Of a stretch of 64,000 nucleotides of DNA, positions 1 to 9,207 are shown in pieces; positions within the stretch are counted from its first letter, which is position 1; every line of letters begins with the position of its first letter. This DNA is from QZLE01 sp033852135. GTDB taxonomy: Bacteria; Pseudomonadota; Gammaproteobacteria; QZLD01. Where the stretch lies: positions 1-64,000 of the forward strand of contig JAWSVB010000030.1 of the NCBI GenBank assembly GCA_033852135.1, written 5' to 3'. The notes under the pieces are model-generated. The model had not been told where the DNA came from. It saw only the letters and a program-made list of their open reading frames with translations, and did not search any database. A program made the translations under genes and the position numbers.

Positions 1-1518
1 GTCTATCTGCTGGTTCGGAGCCGAAACCATCTGTTGCAGGATGTTTTTATAGTGATGCACCATTGTTTCTATAGTTGATGCATCAAACAGGTCTGTGCTG
101 TACTCAGCTACTCCTTGTAGACCAGTTTCAGTTTCGGTAAGAAGTAGTGTCAGATCATACTTGGCAGTGACATGCTCTGTCTTGATTAGCTCAATATCTA
201 ATCCATCTAAGCTCTGGGTTTGGCTTGGTATATTTTGCAGGGTAAAACCAACTTGTGCCAATGGTCCATAGCTCAGCGATCTTTGTACTTGCAGAGCATC
301 GAGTAGCATCTCTGCTGGGATATCCTGATGGGCAAATGCTCCAAGCGTACTTTCTTTCACCTGCTCTATTAGAGCACTTATCTGTTTACCATCGCTAAGA
401 TCACTACGGATAACCAGAGCATTAATAAAAAATCCAATCAGGTCTTCAACCTGTGCATGATTGCGACCTGCAACTGGTATCCCTACACAAATATCCTGCT
501 GCCCAGAGTACTTGGATAATAGAATGTTATAACCTGCAAGCAACACCATAAATAAAGTTGAGTCATGTGCAGTAGCTAGCTTTGAGAGACCCTGAGTTAA
601 ACCAATATCTAACTCAAATTCATATGCTGCACCGTTAAAGCTCTGAATCTCTGGGCGCGGCCTATCTGTCGCAAGGTGCAATAACTCTGGCGCTCCAGCT
701 AACTTATCTTTCCAATAATCAACCTGCTTATCTAATACATCACCCTGCAACCAACCCCTCTGCCATGCTGCAAAGTCTGCATACTGAATCGGAAGCTTGG
801 GGAGTAATGGTATCGTGTTATTAACAAGAGATTGATATATTATTTTCAGCTCTTTAAGTAAAACTTCAACAGACCAACCATCAGATATAATATGATGCAT
901 TGACATAACTAACGTATGTAAGTGCTTGCTTTGCTTAATCAGTATTGTACGAAATAATGGCCCACGAATTAGGTCAAATGGTGTAAGAGCTTCATCATTA
1001 GAAGTAGACGCTATAAATTCATGCTGTTTTATACTATCTCTATCAGAAATATCTACTAACTGAAGATTCCATTTATCAATTTCAGTAATATTTTGTAACT
1101 GAGTCTTATTATCTGAAATAAAAATAGTTCTTAGTGATTCATGACGTTGAACTATAGACAGCAAAGCAGAGCTAAGTAGCTCTTCATTAAGGTTTCCGGT
1201 TATCTTGAATGCACCGCACATATTATAAGCATGTGCATCAGGGTTTAGCTGTTCCAAAAACCATAAACGTTGCTGTGAATATGATAGTGGGATTGGGTTT
1301 GATCTATCAAAGATTGGTATATTATCACTATTGGATTCTACAGAAGCATTATTCGCTAAACTGAGAAAACATATAATATCTTCTTTGTTGTTACGTATAG
1401 AATCAACAACTTCATTGGTAAGCATACCATCTGGAGCATTTACTTTTAATTTGCCACCATCAAGATAAAGGTGAATATCTTGGCTTTTTAAATGATAAAT
1501 TAATTGTGATGCATTCAA
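1..1518 (-). CDS. NRPS, N-terminal part: TubC-type docking domain plus condensation domain (partial)
   Basis: The frame stays open for 506 codons from a TTG start to the window edge, so the C-terminus lies outside. Residues about 1-55 resemble a TubC-type N-terminal docking domain (VNAPDGMLTNEVVDSIRNN near residues 26-44), which in known NRPSs binds the C-terminus of the upstream partner. A condensation domain follows, with SYSQQRLWFLEQL near residue 79 and the catalytic HHIISDG at 208-214. The window ends about where an adenylation domain should begin. The TTG is chosen because it overlaps the upstream stop as TTGA and because an ATG start two bases further on hits a stop after four codons. 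The substrate is unknown. The tight junction implies co-translation with the preceding NRPS gene. Confidence 0.9.
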   Translation of the reverse strand, partial: MNASQLIYHLKSQDIHLYLDGGKLKVNAPDGMLTNEVVDSIRNNKEDIICFLSLANNASVESNSDNIPIFDRSNPIPLSYSQQRLWFLEQLNPDAHAYNMCGAFKITGNLNEELLSSALLSIVQRHESLRTIFISDNKTQLQNITEIDKWNLQLVDISDRDSIKQHEFIASTSNDEALTPFDLIRGPLFRTILIKQSKHLHTLVMSMHHIISDGWSVEVLLKELKIIYQSLVNNTIPLLPKLPIQYADFAAWQRGWLQGDVLDKQVDYWKDKLAGAPELLHLATDRPRPEIQSFNGAAYEFELDIGLTQGLSKLATAHDSTLFMVLLAGYNILLSKYSGQQDICVGIPVAGRNHAQVEDLIGFFINALVIRSDLSDGKQISALIEQVKESTLGAFAHQDIPAEMLLDALQVQRSLSYGPLAQVGFTLQNIPSQTQSLDGLDIELIKTEHVTAKYDLTLLLTETETGLQGVAEYSTDLFDASTIETMVHHYKNILQQMVSAPNQQID

Positions 1519-4500
1519 ATTTCGACCTCAACTCTGTTAATAGAATTGACTGGTATTTCATTTGCTGAGCGTTTTGCCAACTCTACAAAAGTTACCATCT
1601 CCTGCAAGTCTTTAAATTTAAAAAACACATCTAAGGGAACATCAACTGCGAGATTCTTTTTTATTAAAGAAACCATTTTTATAGCTGTCAAAGAGTGACC
1701 ACCAAGCTCAAAGAAGTTATCACAACTACTTATCCCAGATACTTTTAGCGTAGATTCCCATAAAGAAAGGAGGGTGACCCCAATCTGTGATTCCGGCCTC
1801 TTAATACAAGCCTTCTCTATGACAGAGTTTGCCTGAATTTTAAGAGCGGATCTATCTAGTTTACCATTTGAAGATATAGGCATCTCATCAATAAAAACAA
1901 AGCTTGCTGGAATCATATAATCAGGAAGCCTTTGTCTTAGATATTCACGATATAGTTGCTGATTATTTTTTCTAGCTTTACCCTTAACAAAAGCAATTAA
2001 TTTCTTATTAGCACCGTCACTGCTAGCAATAACTGCAACATCCTCTATATCATCACAGTGCCGCATTACTGACTCAATTTCAGCTAACTCAATTCTGAAC
2101 CCTCTAATTTTAACTTGAAAATCACTTCTACCCATATACTGGATATTTCCATCATCCATAAATCTAGCTAAATCACCGGTCTTATAGAGTTTTGTTGTGC
2201 CAGTTAAATCAAATGGATTATTAACAAATTTTTCAACAGTCAATTTTGGCTTATTTAAATACCCACAGGCCAACCCTTCTCCACCTATATATAACTCACC
2301 CACAACACCTATAGGTACATTTTTTAACGCATCATCTAAAACATAAAGTTGAGTATTTGATATTGGTTTTCCAATTGGGATATTAAAAATATTATGCTCA
2401 GGCTGACACTGCCAAAAACTAACATCAACTGAAGCCTCTGTTGGGCCATAAAGATTATGCAATTCCGCATTTATTTTTTTAAAAAAGTGAGTCTGATGCT
2501 CAAAAGATAAGGCTTCACCACTGCAAAATACTTTCTTAAGTGAGCCAGTCTTATCTGCAACATGATCAGCATGTAAAAAAACATCCAACATAGAAGGGAC
2601 AAAATGAACTATAGAAACTGAATGTTTCTCAATCAAATCCGAAAGATATTCGGGGTCTTTATGACCACCAGGTTTAGCTATGACTAAAGAAGCACCAGTA
2701 ATTAAAGGCCAAAAGAACTCCCAAACTGAAACATCAAAACTAAATGGAGTTTTTTGTAATACCACATCAGAAGCTTGTAGATTATATTGCTCCTGCATCC
2801 ATAATATTCTGTTAGTAATACCTTTATGAGGAACAATAACACCTTTAGGTTTACCTGTTGATCCGGATGTATAAATTATATTAAACCAATCATCTCCAGA
2901 AATGGGTAAATTTAAGTTACTCTTCTTACAGCTGGCAATATCTTGGTTATTTTCAATACATATGACATTTGAACTATATTTAGATATTACCTGACACAGC
3001 GTTTGTTGAGAAAAAATAAGATCTAATTCAGCATCTTCCAGCATGTATTTAATGCGCTCTTCAGGATATTCGGGGTCCAAAGGTACGTAAGTAGCGCCCG
3101 CTTTTAAAATCCCGTAAAGAACAGCCACCATATCAAAGGATCTTAAAGAATAAACACCTACTCTGCTGCCATTTGGAAATCCCTTTGAAACAAGATAATT
3201 AGCAAACTGATTAGCCCTGGCATTAAGTTCTGAATATGAAAGTGTCTGATCTTCATATACTAAGGCAGTTGCATTAGGAGTTTGCTCAACTTGCCTTTCA
3301 AAAAAATCTATAATAACTGAATCTGATCCTCTATCTAAACCAGTGTCATTCCATAAAACCTGCTTTTCTATTTCACTCTCAAATGAAAGAGAAAGATCTC
3401 CAATTGATTTACAACCACTAATAATTTGTTTACTTAAAAACTCAATTCGCTGAAGAAAGTCATAATCAACAAAATCACCTTCGTGGTAATAGAGGTGAAG
3501 ATGTAAATTACTATTAATAACTTTTGGGACAAACTGAACTTGCCCCTCAATATCATTCATGTACTGATTAATTTTCTCTTCACGCCCCATGAAGGAAAGC
3601 TCGGGAAAAAAATGGATAAAATTATACATAAACCCAATACGACCGTGAGGAAGAAGCTGGTGCTGTTTTGAGATTGATATACTTTTATTCTCTTTTAAAC
3701 TTCGCTGATAATCCCTCGCATACTCGAATAGTTCGGAAAGGGACTTATCATTGCTAATTAATTCTACTGGAAAAACGAATGGTGTTTGCTGAAAATAACA
3801 TCCAATTGAATTTGTATGTCCTTTTGGCCTACCTGCAGACATTTCAACAATATAATAATCATTAGAAGCACGACAATAATCTTTGAGTAAAACTCCATAC
3901 AAGCATTTAAAATAAATCGCTGGAGTTATTCTATTAGCTCTACAAAATTTTTGAATCAGTTTCCAATGTTTTGATTCAATTTGTAGTTCTTTAGCAATCT
4001 GTCTGCCTTTATCTTTAACATCCTCTTCATCTACGTAAAAGTCTAACGGCTCAACATACTTAACCATCTCTGACCAAAATGCGATCACTGAGTCAGTATC
4101 GAAAGTAGTAACATCAAAATTCACATAAGAAGGAAATAAATCTGGATTAAAGATCGGTTGATTATTACTAACTAAAGCCTCGTAATTTGAACAAACACTA
4201 GTCAGGTGTGCAGCAAAACCAATACCATCCATAATAATATGATGTGTTGCTAGAATCGTAATAAAATGGGAGTCACCAAGCTTAATCAAATAGTGATTTA
4301 TCAGCTCATCGTTTTTAACATCATATTTGCGAAAAATCTTCTCTCGAGATATTTCAATAACATCATTTTTATCAATGGCTGAAGAACTAAGGTCAATAAA
4401 TTCGTAAGATACAGGTAAAAAACTTCTTACGCACTGATAAGGCGTCTCATTACATTTATTTTTTTTAACCTCAATACGCAAAATAGATTGTGAATCGGCA

Positions 4501-4748
4501 AATTCCTGTAAACAGCGCAACCAAAGCTTAATATCTAACTCACAGTGCAGCTCAACAGCATAGCCAAGGCTATTCTGCAAAGTATCAGGCCTCACAATAG
4601 AGTCCATATACAAATCTCTTTGCATAGAAGTTAGAGGCATTATTGAATCATATTGTTCAGGGTCAAGCCCTAACAGCTGTGGAGAGATGCAAAAATTTCC
4701 TACAGAGCTGCCCTGCAAATGGCAAACATTATCCGTTTTAGTATGCAT
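1515..4748 (-). CDS. NRPS module C-A-T, predicted to activate L-serine
   Basis: This is a single complete NRPS module of 1077 residues. Residues about 30-450 are a condensation domain (HHIIMDG at 169-175). Residues about 480-970 are an adenylation domain (YTSGSTGKPKG at 626, YKTGDL at 855, NGKLDR at 961). Residues about 985-1060 are a carrier domain whose GGHS serine, 1019, is the phosphopantetheine site. Reading the ten selectivity positions by alignment to GrsA gives D672 V673 W676 H715 F741 S743 L766 V774 D775 K963, i.e. DVWHFSLVDK, the code recalled for serine-activating EntF. There is no epimerase or thioesterase. A condensation domain at the very N-terminus means this protein either accepts a chain from another protein or acylates serine itself. 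The product is unknown; a siderophore or lipopeptide is possible. Confidence 0.93.
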   Translation of the reverse strand: MHTKTDNVCHLQGSSVGNFCISPQLLGLDPEQYDSIMPLTSMQRDLYMDSIVRPDTLQNSLGYAVELHCELDIKLWLRCLQEFADSQSILRIEVKKNKCNETPYQCVRSFLPVSYEFIDLSSSAIDKNDVIEISREKIFRKYDVKNDELINHYLIKLGDSHFITILATHHIIMDGIGFAAHLTSVCSNYEALVSNNQPIFNPDLFPSYVNFDVTTFDTDSVIAFWSEMVKYVEPLDFYVDEEDVKDKGRQIAKELQIESKHWKLIQKFCRANRITPAIYFKCLYGVLLKDYCRASNDYYIVEMSAGRPKGHTNSIGCYFQQTPFVFPVELISNDKSLSELFEYARDYQRSLKENKSISISKQHQLLPHGRIGFMYNFIHFFPELSFMGREEKINQYMNDIEGQVQFVPKVINSNLHLHLYYHEGDFVDYDFLQRIEFLSKQIISGCKSIGDLSLSFESEIEKQVLWNDTGLDRGSDSVIIDFFERQVEQTPNATALVYEDQTLSYSELNARANQFANYLVSKGFPNGSRVGVYSLRSFDMVAVLYGILKAGATYVPLDPEYPEERIKYMLEDAELDLIFSQQTLCQVISKYSSNVICIENNQDIASCKKSNLNLPISGDDWFNIIYTSGSTGKPKGVIVPHKGITNRILWMQEQYNLQASDVVLQKTPFSFDVSVWEFFWPLITGASLVIAKPGGHKDPEYLSDLIEKHSVSIVHFVPSMLDVFLHADHVADKTGSLKKVFCSGEALSFEHQTHFFKKINAELHNLYGPTEASVDVSFWQCQPEHNIFNIPIGKPISNTQLYVLDDALKNVPIGVVGELYIGGEGLACGYLNKPKLTVEKFVNNPFDLTGTTKLYKTGDLARFMDDGNIQYMGRSDFQVKIRGFRIELAEIESVMRHCDDIEDVAVIASSDGANKKLIAFVKGKARKNNQQLYREYLRQRLPDYMIPASFVFIDEMPISSNGKLDRSALKIQANSVIEKACIKRPESQIGVTLLSLWESTLKVSGISSCDNFFELGGHSLTAIKMVSLIKKNLAVDVPLDVFFKFKDLQEMVTFVELAKRSANEIPVNSINRVEVEI

Positions 4749-5000
4749 AGTTATTATTATCGTTTTTTCTTATTATATCGATATATTAATTGGCTACAGA
4801 AACCGGGGCATTCGCCTTTGCAAACTTTATATCGATTTTTTTATATTTTTCCAACGTAAGCCAGATGCCTAACACATCCCGTTGATCGTATTTATTATCA
4901 CGTACTAGAAATCATCATACAAAAATATGACAAAATAAGCAAAGCTTGAATCGGTTCACACAACAATAGACAACCAGTTAGCAGAATAATATTTTAAGTT
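4749..5000. other. AT-rich gap holding the NRPS promoter region
   Basis: About 250 bases lie between the ilvC terminator and the NRPS start. No gene is supportable here. On the minus strand the last bases before the NRPS ATG read CGATAATAATAACTATG, which has one good GATAAT hexamer of the kind found in Fur boxes but not a full 19-bp site. There is no clear Shine-Dalgarno sequence before that ATG. Confidence 0.4.
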
Positions 5001-5035
5001 AAAAAAAATGCAGCTCTAAGAGCTGCATTTTTAAA
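5001..5035 (-). terminator. Rho-independent terminator after ilvC (bidirectional shape)
   Basis: Inverted repeat ATGCAGCTCT / AGAGCTGCAT with A-tract on one side and T-tract on the other. It separates ilvC from the NRPS genes on the same strand, so the NRPS genes need their own promoter. Confidence 0.85.
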
Positions 5036-5056
5036 CAAAATCTTATTAAAGAAAGA

Positions 5057-6073
5057 TTAGTTCTTTTCTTTATCTACGATCTTGTTCGCACCAATCCAAG
5101 GCATCATTCCACGAAGCTTATCACCAACTGCTTCGATTTCATGCATTCTACCTAGACGACGCTTTGCTTTCATAGATGCAGCACCAGCTTTATTCTCAAG
5201 AATAAATTCTTTTGCAAACTCACCATTTTGAATCTCAGTAAGGATACGCTTCATCTCAGCTTTAGTTTCATCAGTGATGATACGTGGGCCACGAGTAAGA
5301 TCTCCGTACTCAGCAGTATTTGAGATAGAGTAACGCATGTTAGCGATTCCGCCTTCATACATAAGATCAACAATAAGCTTAAGCTCATGTAGACACTCGA
5401 AGTAAGCCATTTCAGGCTCATAACCAGCTTCAACAAGAGTTTCAAAACCAGCTTGAACAAGAGCAGTACAGCCACCACAAAGAACAGCCTGCTCACCAAA
5501 TAGGTCAGTTTCAGTCTCATCAGGGAATGTTGTTTCGATAACACCTGAACGACCGCCACCATTTGCAGAAGCATAAGAAAGAGCGATCTCTTTTGCTTTA
5601 CCAGAAGCATTTTGATGAACCGCGATTAAACTTGGTACACCGCCGCCTTCTGTGTATGTAGAACGTACAAGGTGACCAGGACCTTTAGGTGCAACCATAA
5701 TTACGTCAAGATCTTCACGAGGCTCAATGCAACCGTAATGGATATTAAAACCGTGAGCAAAGGCAAGAACACCACCTTCTTTGATGTTAGCAGCGATTTG
5801 GTTGTTATAGATATCAGCTTGATATTCATCTGGAGCAAGAATCATAACAATATCAGCAGTTTTAACTGCTTCATCAACTACAGCAACTTCAAAACCAGCA
5901 TCTTGAGCTTTCTTTGCAGCAGCTGAACCAGGCATTTCGCATACTGTAACAGTTACGCCTGAATCACGAAGGTTATTTGCATGTGCATGTCCTTGCGAAC
6001 CATAACCAACAATAGCTACCTTCATACCACGTATTATTGAAAGATCTGCATCTTTATCGTAATAAACCTTCAT
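5057..6073 (-). CDS. ilvC: Ketol-acid reductoisomerase, class I (IlvC)
   Basis: IlvC converts acetolactate or acetohydroxybutyrate to the dihydroxy acids of the valine and isoleucine pathways in the cytoplasm. At 338 residues it has the usual class I length, with the nucleotide-binding GYGSQGHAH at 23-31 and the metal-site motif DETETDLFGEQAVLCGG in the C-terminal half. The start follows AGAGGAAATA. It lies 71 bases after ilvH on the same strand and is probably cotranscribed. Odd point: the cofactor loop reads CEMPGS at 45-50, where class I enzymes usually have GLRxGS, so the phosphate-binding Arg is Met and an acidic residue precedes it. That pattern suggests NADH rather than NADPH use (inference). 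Confidence 0.97.
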   Translation of the reverse strand: MKVYYDKDADLSIIRGMKVAIVGYGSQGHAHANNLRDSGVTVTVCEMPGSAAAKKAQDAGFEVAVVDEAVKTADIVMILAPDEYQADIYNNQIAANIKEGGVLAFAHGFNIHYGCIEPREDLDVIMVAPKGPGHLVRSTYTEGGGVPSLIAVHQNASGKAKEIALSYASANGGGRSGVIETTFPDETETDLFGEQAVLCGGCTALVQAGFETLVEAGYEPEMAYFECLHELKLIVDLMYEGGIANMRYSISNTAEYGDLTRGPRIITDETKAEMKRILTEIQNGEFAKEFILENKAGAASMKAKRRLGRMHEIEAVGDKLRGMMPWIGANKIVDKEKN

Positions 6074-6144
6074 TATTTCCTCTCAATTAATTTTAAATTT
6101 ACTAAAACTGTTTTATCCAAATATCTAATGACAGATATTATGAA

Positions 6145-6639
6145 CTAGACCTTTAAAGTTGTTTCTCCACGAGCTATACCAATGACGCCTGAACGAACGA
6201 CCTCTAAAATTTCAGCTTCGCTCAAAGCTCCAAGGAAAGCGTCTAATTTTGCACTTCCACCTGTCATTTCAATGGTATATGTTGAATCGGTTACATCAAG
6301 TATCTTCCCACGGAAAATATCACATACTCTTTTAACAGCATCTTTTTTACCAGCATCATCAACCAAGACTTTTACCAACAACATCTCACGCTCGATATGA
6401 GATCCACTGGACATGTCTTTAACCATTATCACATCTACAAGCTTATTAAGCTGCATCATGATCTGCTCAATAGTAGTATCGTTACCACTAGTTACAACAG
6501 TCATCCGTGATAAGGATGGATCATGAGTTGGAGCAACTGTTAACGAATCGATATTGTATGCACGTACAGAAAACAGGCCTGCTACTTTTGAAAGAGCACC
6601 CGCCTCATTTTCAACCAAGACTGATATAATATGACGCAT
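6145..6639 (-). CDS. ilvH: Acetolactate synthase regulatory (small) subunit
   Basis: This is the ACT-domain subunit that stimulates acetolactate synthase and confers valine feedback inhibition. The N-terminus MRHIISVLVENEAGALSKV and the length of 164 residues match IlvH/IlvN (E. coli IlvH is about 163). The start follows GGTGACAATAG. The gene leads the ilvH-ilvC pair. The catalytic subunit (ilvB/ilvI), which normally precedes it, is absent: upstream is a 240-base gap and then a gene on the other strand. The large subunit must therefore be encoded outside this window. Confidence 0.96.
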   Translation of the reverse strand: MRHIISVLVENEAGALSKVAGLFSVRAYNIDSLTVAPTHDPSLSRMTVVTSGNDTTIEQIMMQLNKLVDVIMVKDMSSGSHIEREMLLVKVLVDDAGKKDAVKRVCDIFRGKILDVTDSTYTIEMTGGSAKLDAFLGALSEAEILEVVRSGVIGIARGETTLKV

Positions 6640-6877
6640 CTATTGTCACCAAAGTCCTAAATCCGGTAAAAAAACACAAAAAGAAGCCGATAAAACTACC
6701 AAACTATAAAGGCTGTTGCAAAGAATTTATGTTAATAAAGCGATAAATATTCTATTAGAGTCTAAAGTATATAAATGCCGTTCTTGATTTTAATGTTTAT
6801 AAAACTATTTACAACGCTGTAAATATTGATAAATAATTGCATTTACTGGAAACAAAATAATTCGCAAGGATAAAACA

Positions 6878-7351
6878 ATGAGACCAAATCGCCGTTTTGC
6901 AGCCATTTTTATTACAGCAGTAATATCTACTATTAGTGCCGCTTCAACAGCTGAAGTCCATAAATGGGTGGATGAAAACGGGATTACTCACTATTCGGAA
7001 TTTGCACCACCAGTGCAAGAACGACAAGTAGAAAAAGTAAAGATCGATAAAACACCAAAAAGTGCTGATGAAAACTATAATAAATTAATTGAAAAAACTT
7101 CTAAGCAAGCTGAGCTAGACGAGGAAGAAAAGCGCCTAAACAAAATGGATGAGCTAGAACAAAAAGAGTACAAAATACTGAAAAAAAACTGCAAGTTAGC
7201 AGAACAAAACATTAAAGTACTTAAAGACAAATCAAATAGAAAATTTAAAGATTCAGAAGGTAATGTCACATTCTATGATGACAAAACCCGCGAAGAAAAA
7301 GTAAAAAAAGCGCAAGACTACTTGGATAAGAATTGTAAAGAAGTAAAATAG
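6878..7351 (+). CDS. Exported DUF4124-domain protein
   Basis: The protein has 157 residues. An N-terminal signal peptide (RRFAAIFITAVISTISAAST) is followed by the DUF4124 signature VHKWVDENGITHYSEFAPP near residues 28-46. The rest is a highly charged, Lys/Glu-rich coiled-coil-like tail ending with conserved-looking cysteines (KKNCKLAEQN and DKNCKEVK). DUF4124 proteins are common periplasmic proteins of gammaproteobacteria with no settled function. It lies 60 bases before proS on the same strand, so readthrough is possible. Confidence 0.8.
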   Translation: MRPNRRFAAIFITAVISTISAASTAEVHKWVDENGITHYSEFAPPVQERQVEKVKIDKTPKSADENYNKLIEKTSKQAELDEEEKRLNKMDELEQKEYKILKKNCKLAEQNIKVLKDKSNRKFKDSEGNVTFYDDKTREEKVKKAQDYLDKNCKEVK

Positions 7352-7410
7352 GCTACTAACGTAGGTAACATTTACTTTTTTCATTCAATTCTTGATCGAT
7401 AGGAATAGCT

Positions 7411-9120
7411 ATGCGCGTTTCAAAATTCCCTCTTTTAACAATAAAAGAGACACCAGCTGATGCAGAGATCAGCAGCCATAAATTAATGCTTAGATCTGGT
7501 ATGATCCGCAGACTCGCAGCCGGTCTATACACATGGACCCACCTTGGCCTTCGTGTCCTCAGAAAAGTAGAGAACATAGTTCGCGATGAAATGAATAATG
7601 CAGGCGCACTTGAGATGCAAATGCCAACTGTTCAACCTACAGAGCTTTGGGAAGAATCTGGCAGGCTTGCACAGTATGGGCCTGAGCTTCTTAGGTTTAA
7701 TGACCGTCACGATAGAGAGTTCTGCTACGGTCCTACACACGAAGAGATAATCACAGACTTTGCGCGTAAAGAACTTAAAAGTCACAAGCAACTGCCTATC
7801 AATCTTTATCAAATTCACACTAAATTTCGAGATGAGATCAGACCTAGATATGGCGTGATGCGTGCCCGTGAATTCTTGATGAAAGATGCATACTCTTTCC
7901 ATACTAATTACGATTGTATGGAGCAGGAATATCAGAACATGTTTACAGCATACAGCAACATGTTTACCCGTATGGGGTTAGAGTTCCGTCCTGTTTTAGC
8001 TGATACTGGCAGCATTGGCGGAAAAAAATCACATGAGTTCCATGTACTAGCATCATCCGGTGAAGACGCAATTGCATTCTCTGATAACAGTGATTACGCA
8101 GCTAATGTTGAACTAGCTGAAGCAGTTATGCCTACAGAGCCTCGCGCAGAAGCTACCGAAAATTTAGAAACTGTAGACACGCCAAATCAACACACTATTG
8201 AAGAGATAAGTTCTTTTCTTGATGTACCAAAAAATCGTTGCTTAAAGACTTTAATAGTCGCTGGATCAGAAACACCAGTTGTTGCTCTAATTTTACGTGG
8301 AGATGATGAGCTAAACGAAATTAAAGCAGATAAACTCGAAGAAGTTGAATCTCCTATTAGATTCGCCACTGATGAAGAGATTGAAAATGCAATTGGCTGC
8401 AATAAAGGATCACTGGGACCGCTTGGCCTAAAAATTCCTGTAATTACTGATAGAAACACCACTAATGTTTCGGATTTCACCTGTGGAGCCAATATAAACG
8501 GTAAACACCTACGTGGCGTAAACTGGGAAAGAGACCTTCCTCTACCTAAAATTGCCGACATTAGAAAAGTCAAAGATGGCGATCCAAGTCCAGATGGAAA
8601 AGGAGTTCTCTCTATAACCAAAGGAGTTGAAGTTGGACACATATTCCAACTTGGCACTAAATACAGTGATGCATTAAACGCCTCTGTACAAAACGAAGGC
8701 GGCGGATCTCAAACCATGATTATGGGTACTTACGGCATCGGGGTATCAAGAATTGTTGCTTCAGCAATCGAGCAAAATAACGACGAGCGCGGTATAATCT
8801 GGCCTGATTCAATTGCACCTTTCCAAATTGCTGTTTTACCTATGAACATGAACAAATCATATAGGGTTAAAGAGAAAGCGGAAGAGCTTTATAACGAGCT
8901 TAGAATGGCTGGTTTTGATGTAATTTTCGATGACAGAAAAGTCAGACCTGGCTTTATGTTTGCAGACATGGAGCTCATTGGGATCCCACATCGCATTGTG
9001 ATTGGAGACAAAGGCCTAGATAGAGGGGTTATTGAATATAGAAAACGTGACCAATCCGAAAATCAAGATATCCCTATTGATGAGATTATTGATTTCTTAA
9101 AGAAAAATGTTCAAAAATAA
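7411..9120 (+). CDS. proS: Prolyl-tRNA synthetase, bacterial type with editing domain
   Basis: ProS charges tRNA-Pro in the cytoplasm. The 569-residue length fits the bacterial type, in which a YbaK-like editing insertion (about residues 225-400) splits the class II catalytic core. Class II features visible include FRDEIRPRYGVMRAREFLMKDAY in the motif 2 area (only part quoted as RPRYGVMRAREF), GGGSQTMIMGTYGIGVSR for motif 3 and a C-terminal anticodon-binding domain. The start MRVSKFPLLTIKETP matches the family. A strong terminator follows directly. Confidence 0.98.
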   Translation: MRVSKFPLLTIKETPADAEISSHKLMLRSGMIRRLAAGLYTWTHLGLRVLRKVENIVRDEMNNAGALEMQMPTVQPTELWEESGRLAQYGPELLRFNDRHDREFCYGPTHEEIITDFARKELKSHKQLPINLYQIHTKFRDEIRPRYGVMRAREFLMKDAYSFHTNYDCMEQEYQNMFTAYSNMFTRMGLEFRPVLADTGSIGGKKSHEFHVLASSGEDAIAFSDNSDYAANVELAEAVMPTEPRAEATENLETVDTPNQHTIEEISSFLDVPKNRCLKTLIVAGSETPVVALILRGDDELNEIKADKLEEVESPIRFATDEEIENAIGCNKGSLGPLGLKIPVITDRNTTNVSDFTCGANINGKHLRGVNWERDLPLPKIADIRKVKDGDPSPDGKGVLSITKGVEVGHIFQLGTKYSDALNASVQNEGGGSQTMIMGTYGIGVSRIVASAIEQNNDERGIIWPDSIAPFQIAVLPMNMNKSYRVKEKAEELYNELRMAGFDVIFDDRKVRPGFMFADMELIGIPHRIVIGDKGLDRGVIEYRKRDQSENQDIPIDEIIDFLKKNVQK

Positions 9121-9150
9121 CCAACTATAAATCAGCAAATACTATATTTA

Positions 9151-9175
9151 AGCCGCTTTCAAAGCGGCTTTTTTA
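9151..9175 (+). terminator. Rho-independent terminator after proS
   Basis: Stem AGCCGCTTT / AAAGCGGCT with a one-base nominal loop, followed by TTTTTT. Confidence 0.92.
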
Positions 9176-9207
9176 TGTTATGTTAGATATTATTATAAAT
9201 ACAAAAA

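Noticed and set aside
1500..1530. NRPS junction considered as a sequencing frameshift in one long gene
   Set aside because: The second frame begins with a docking domain, which belongs at a protein N-terminus, directly after a complete carrier domain. This fits two proteins better than one broken one.
5251..5610. 119-codon frame inside ilvC
   Set aside because: Same strand, different frame, Leu/Val-rich product with no initiation signal; a shadow of ilvC codon usage.
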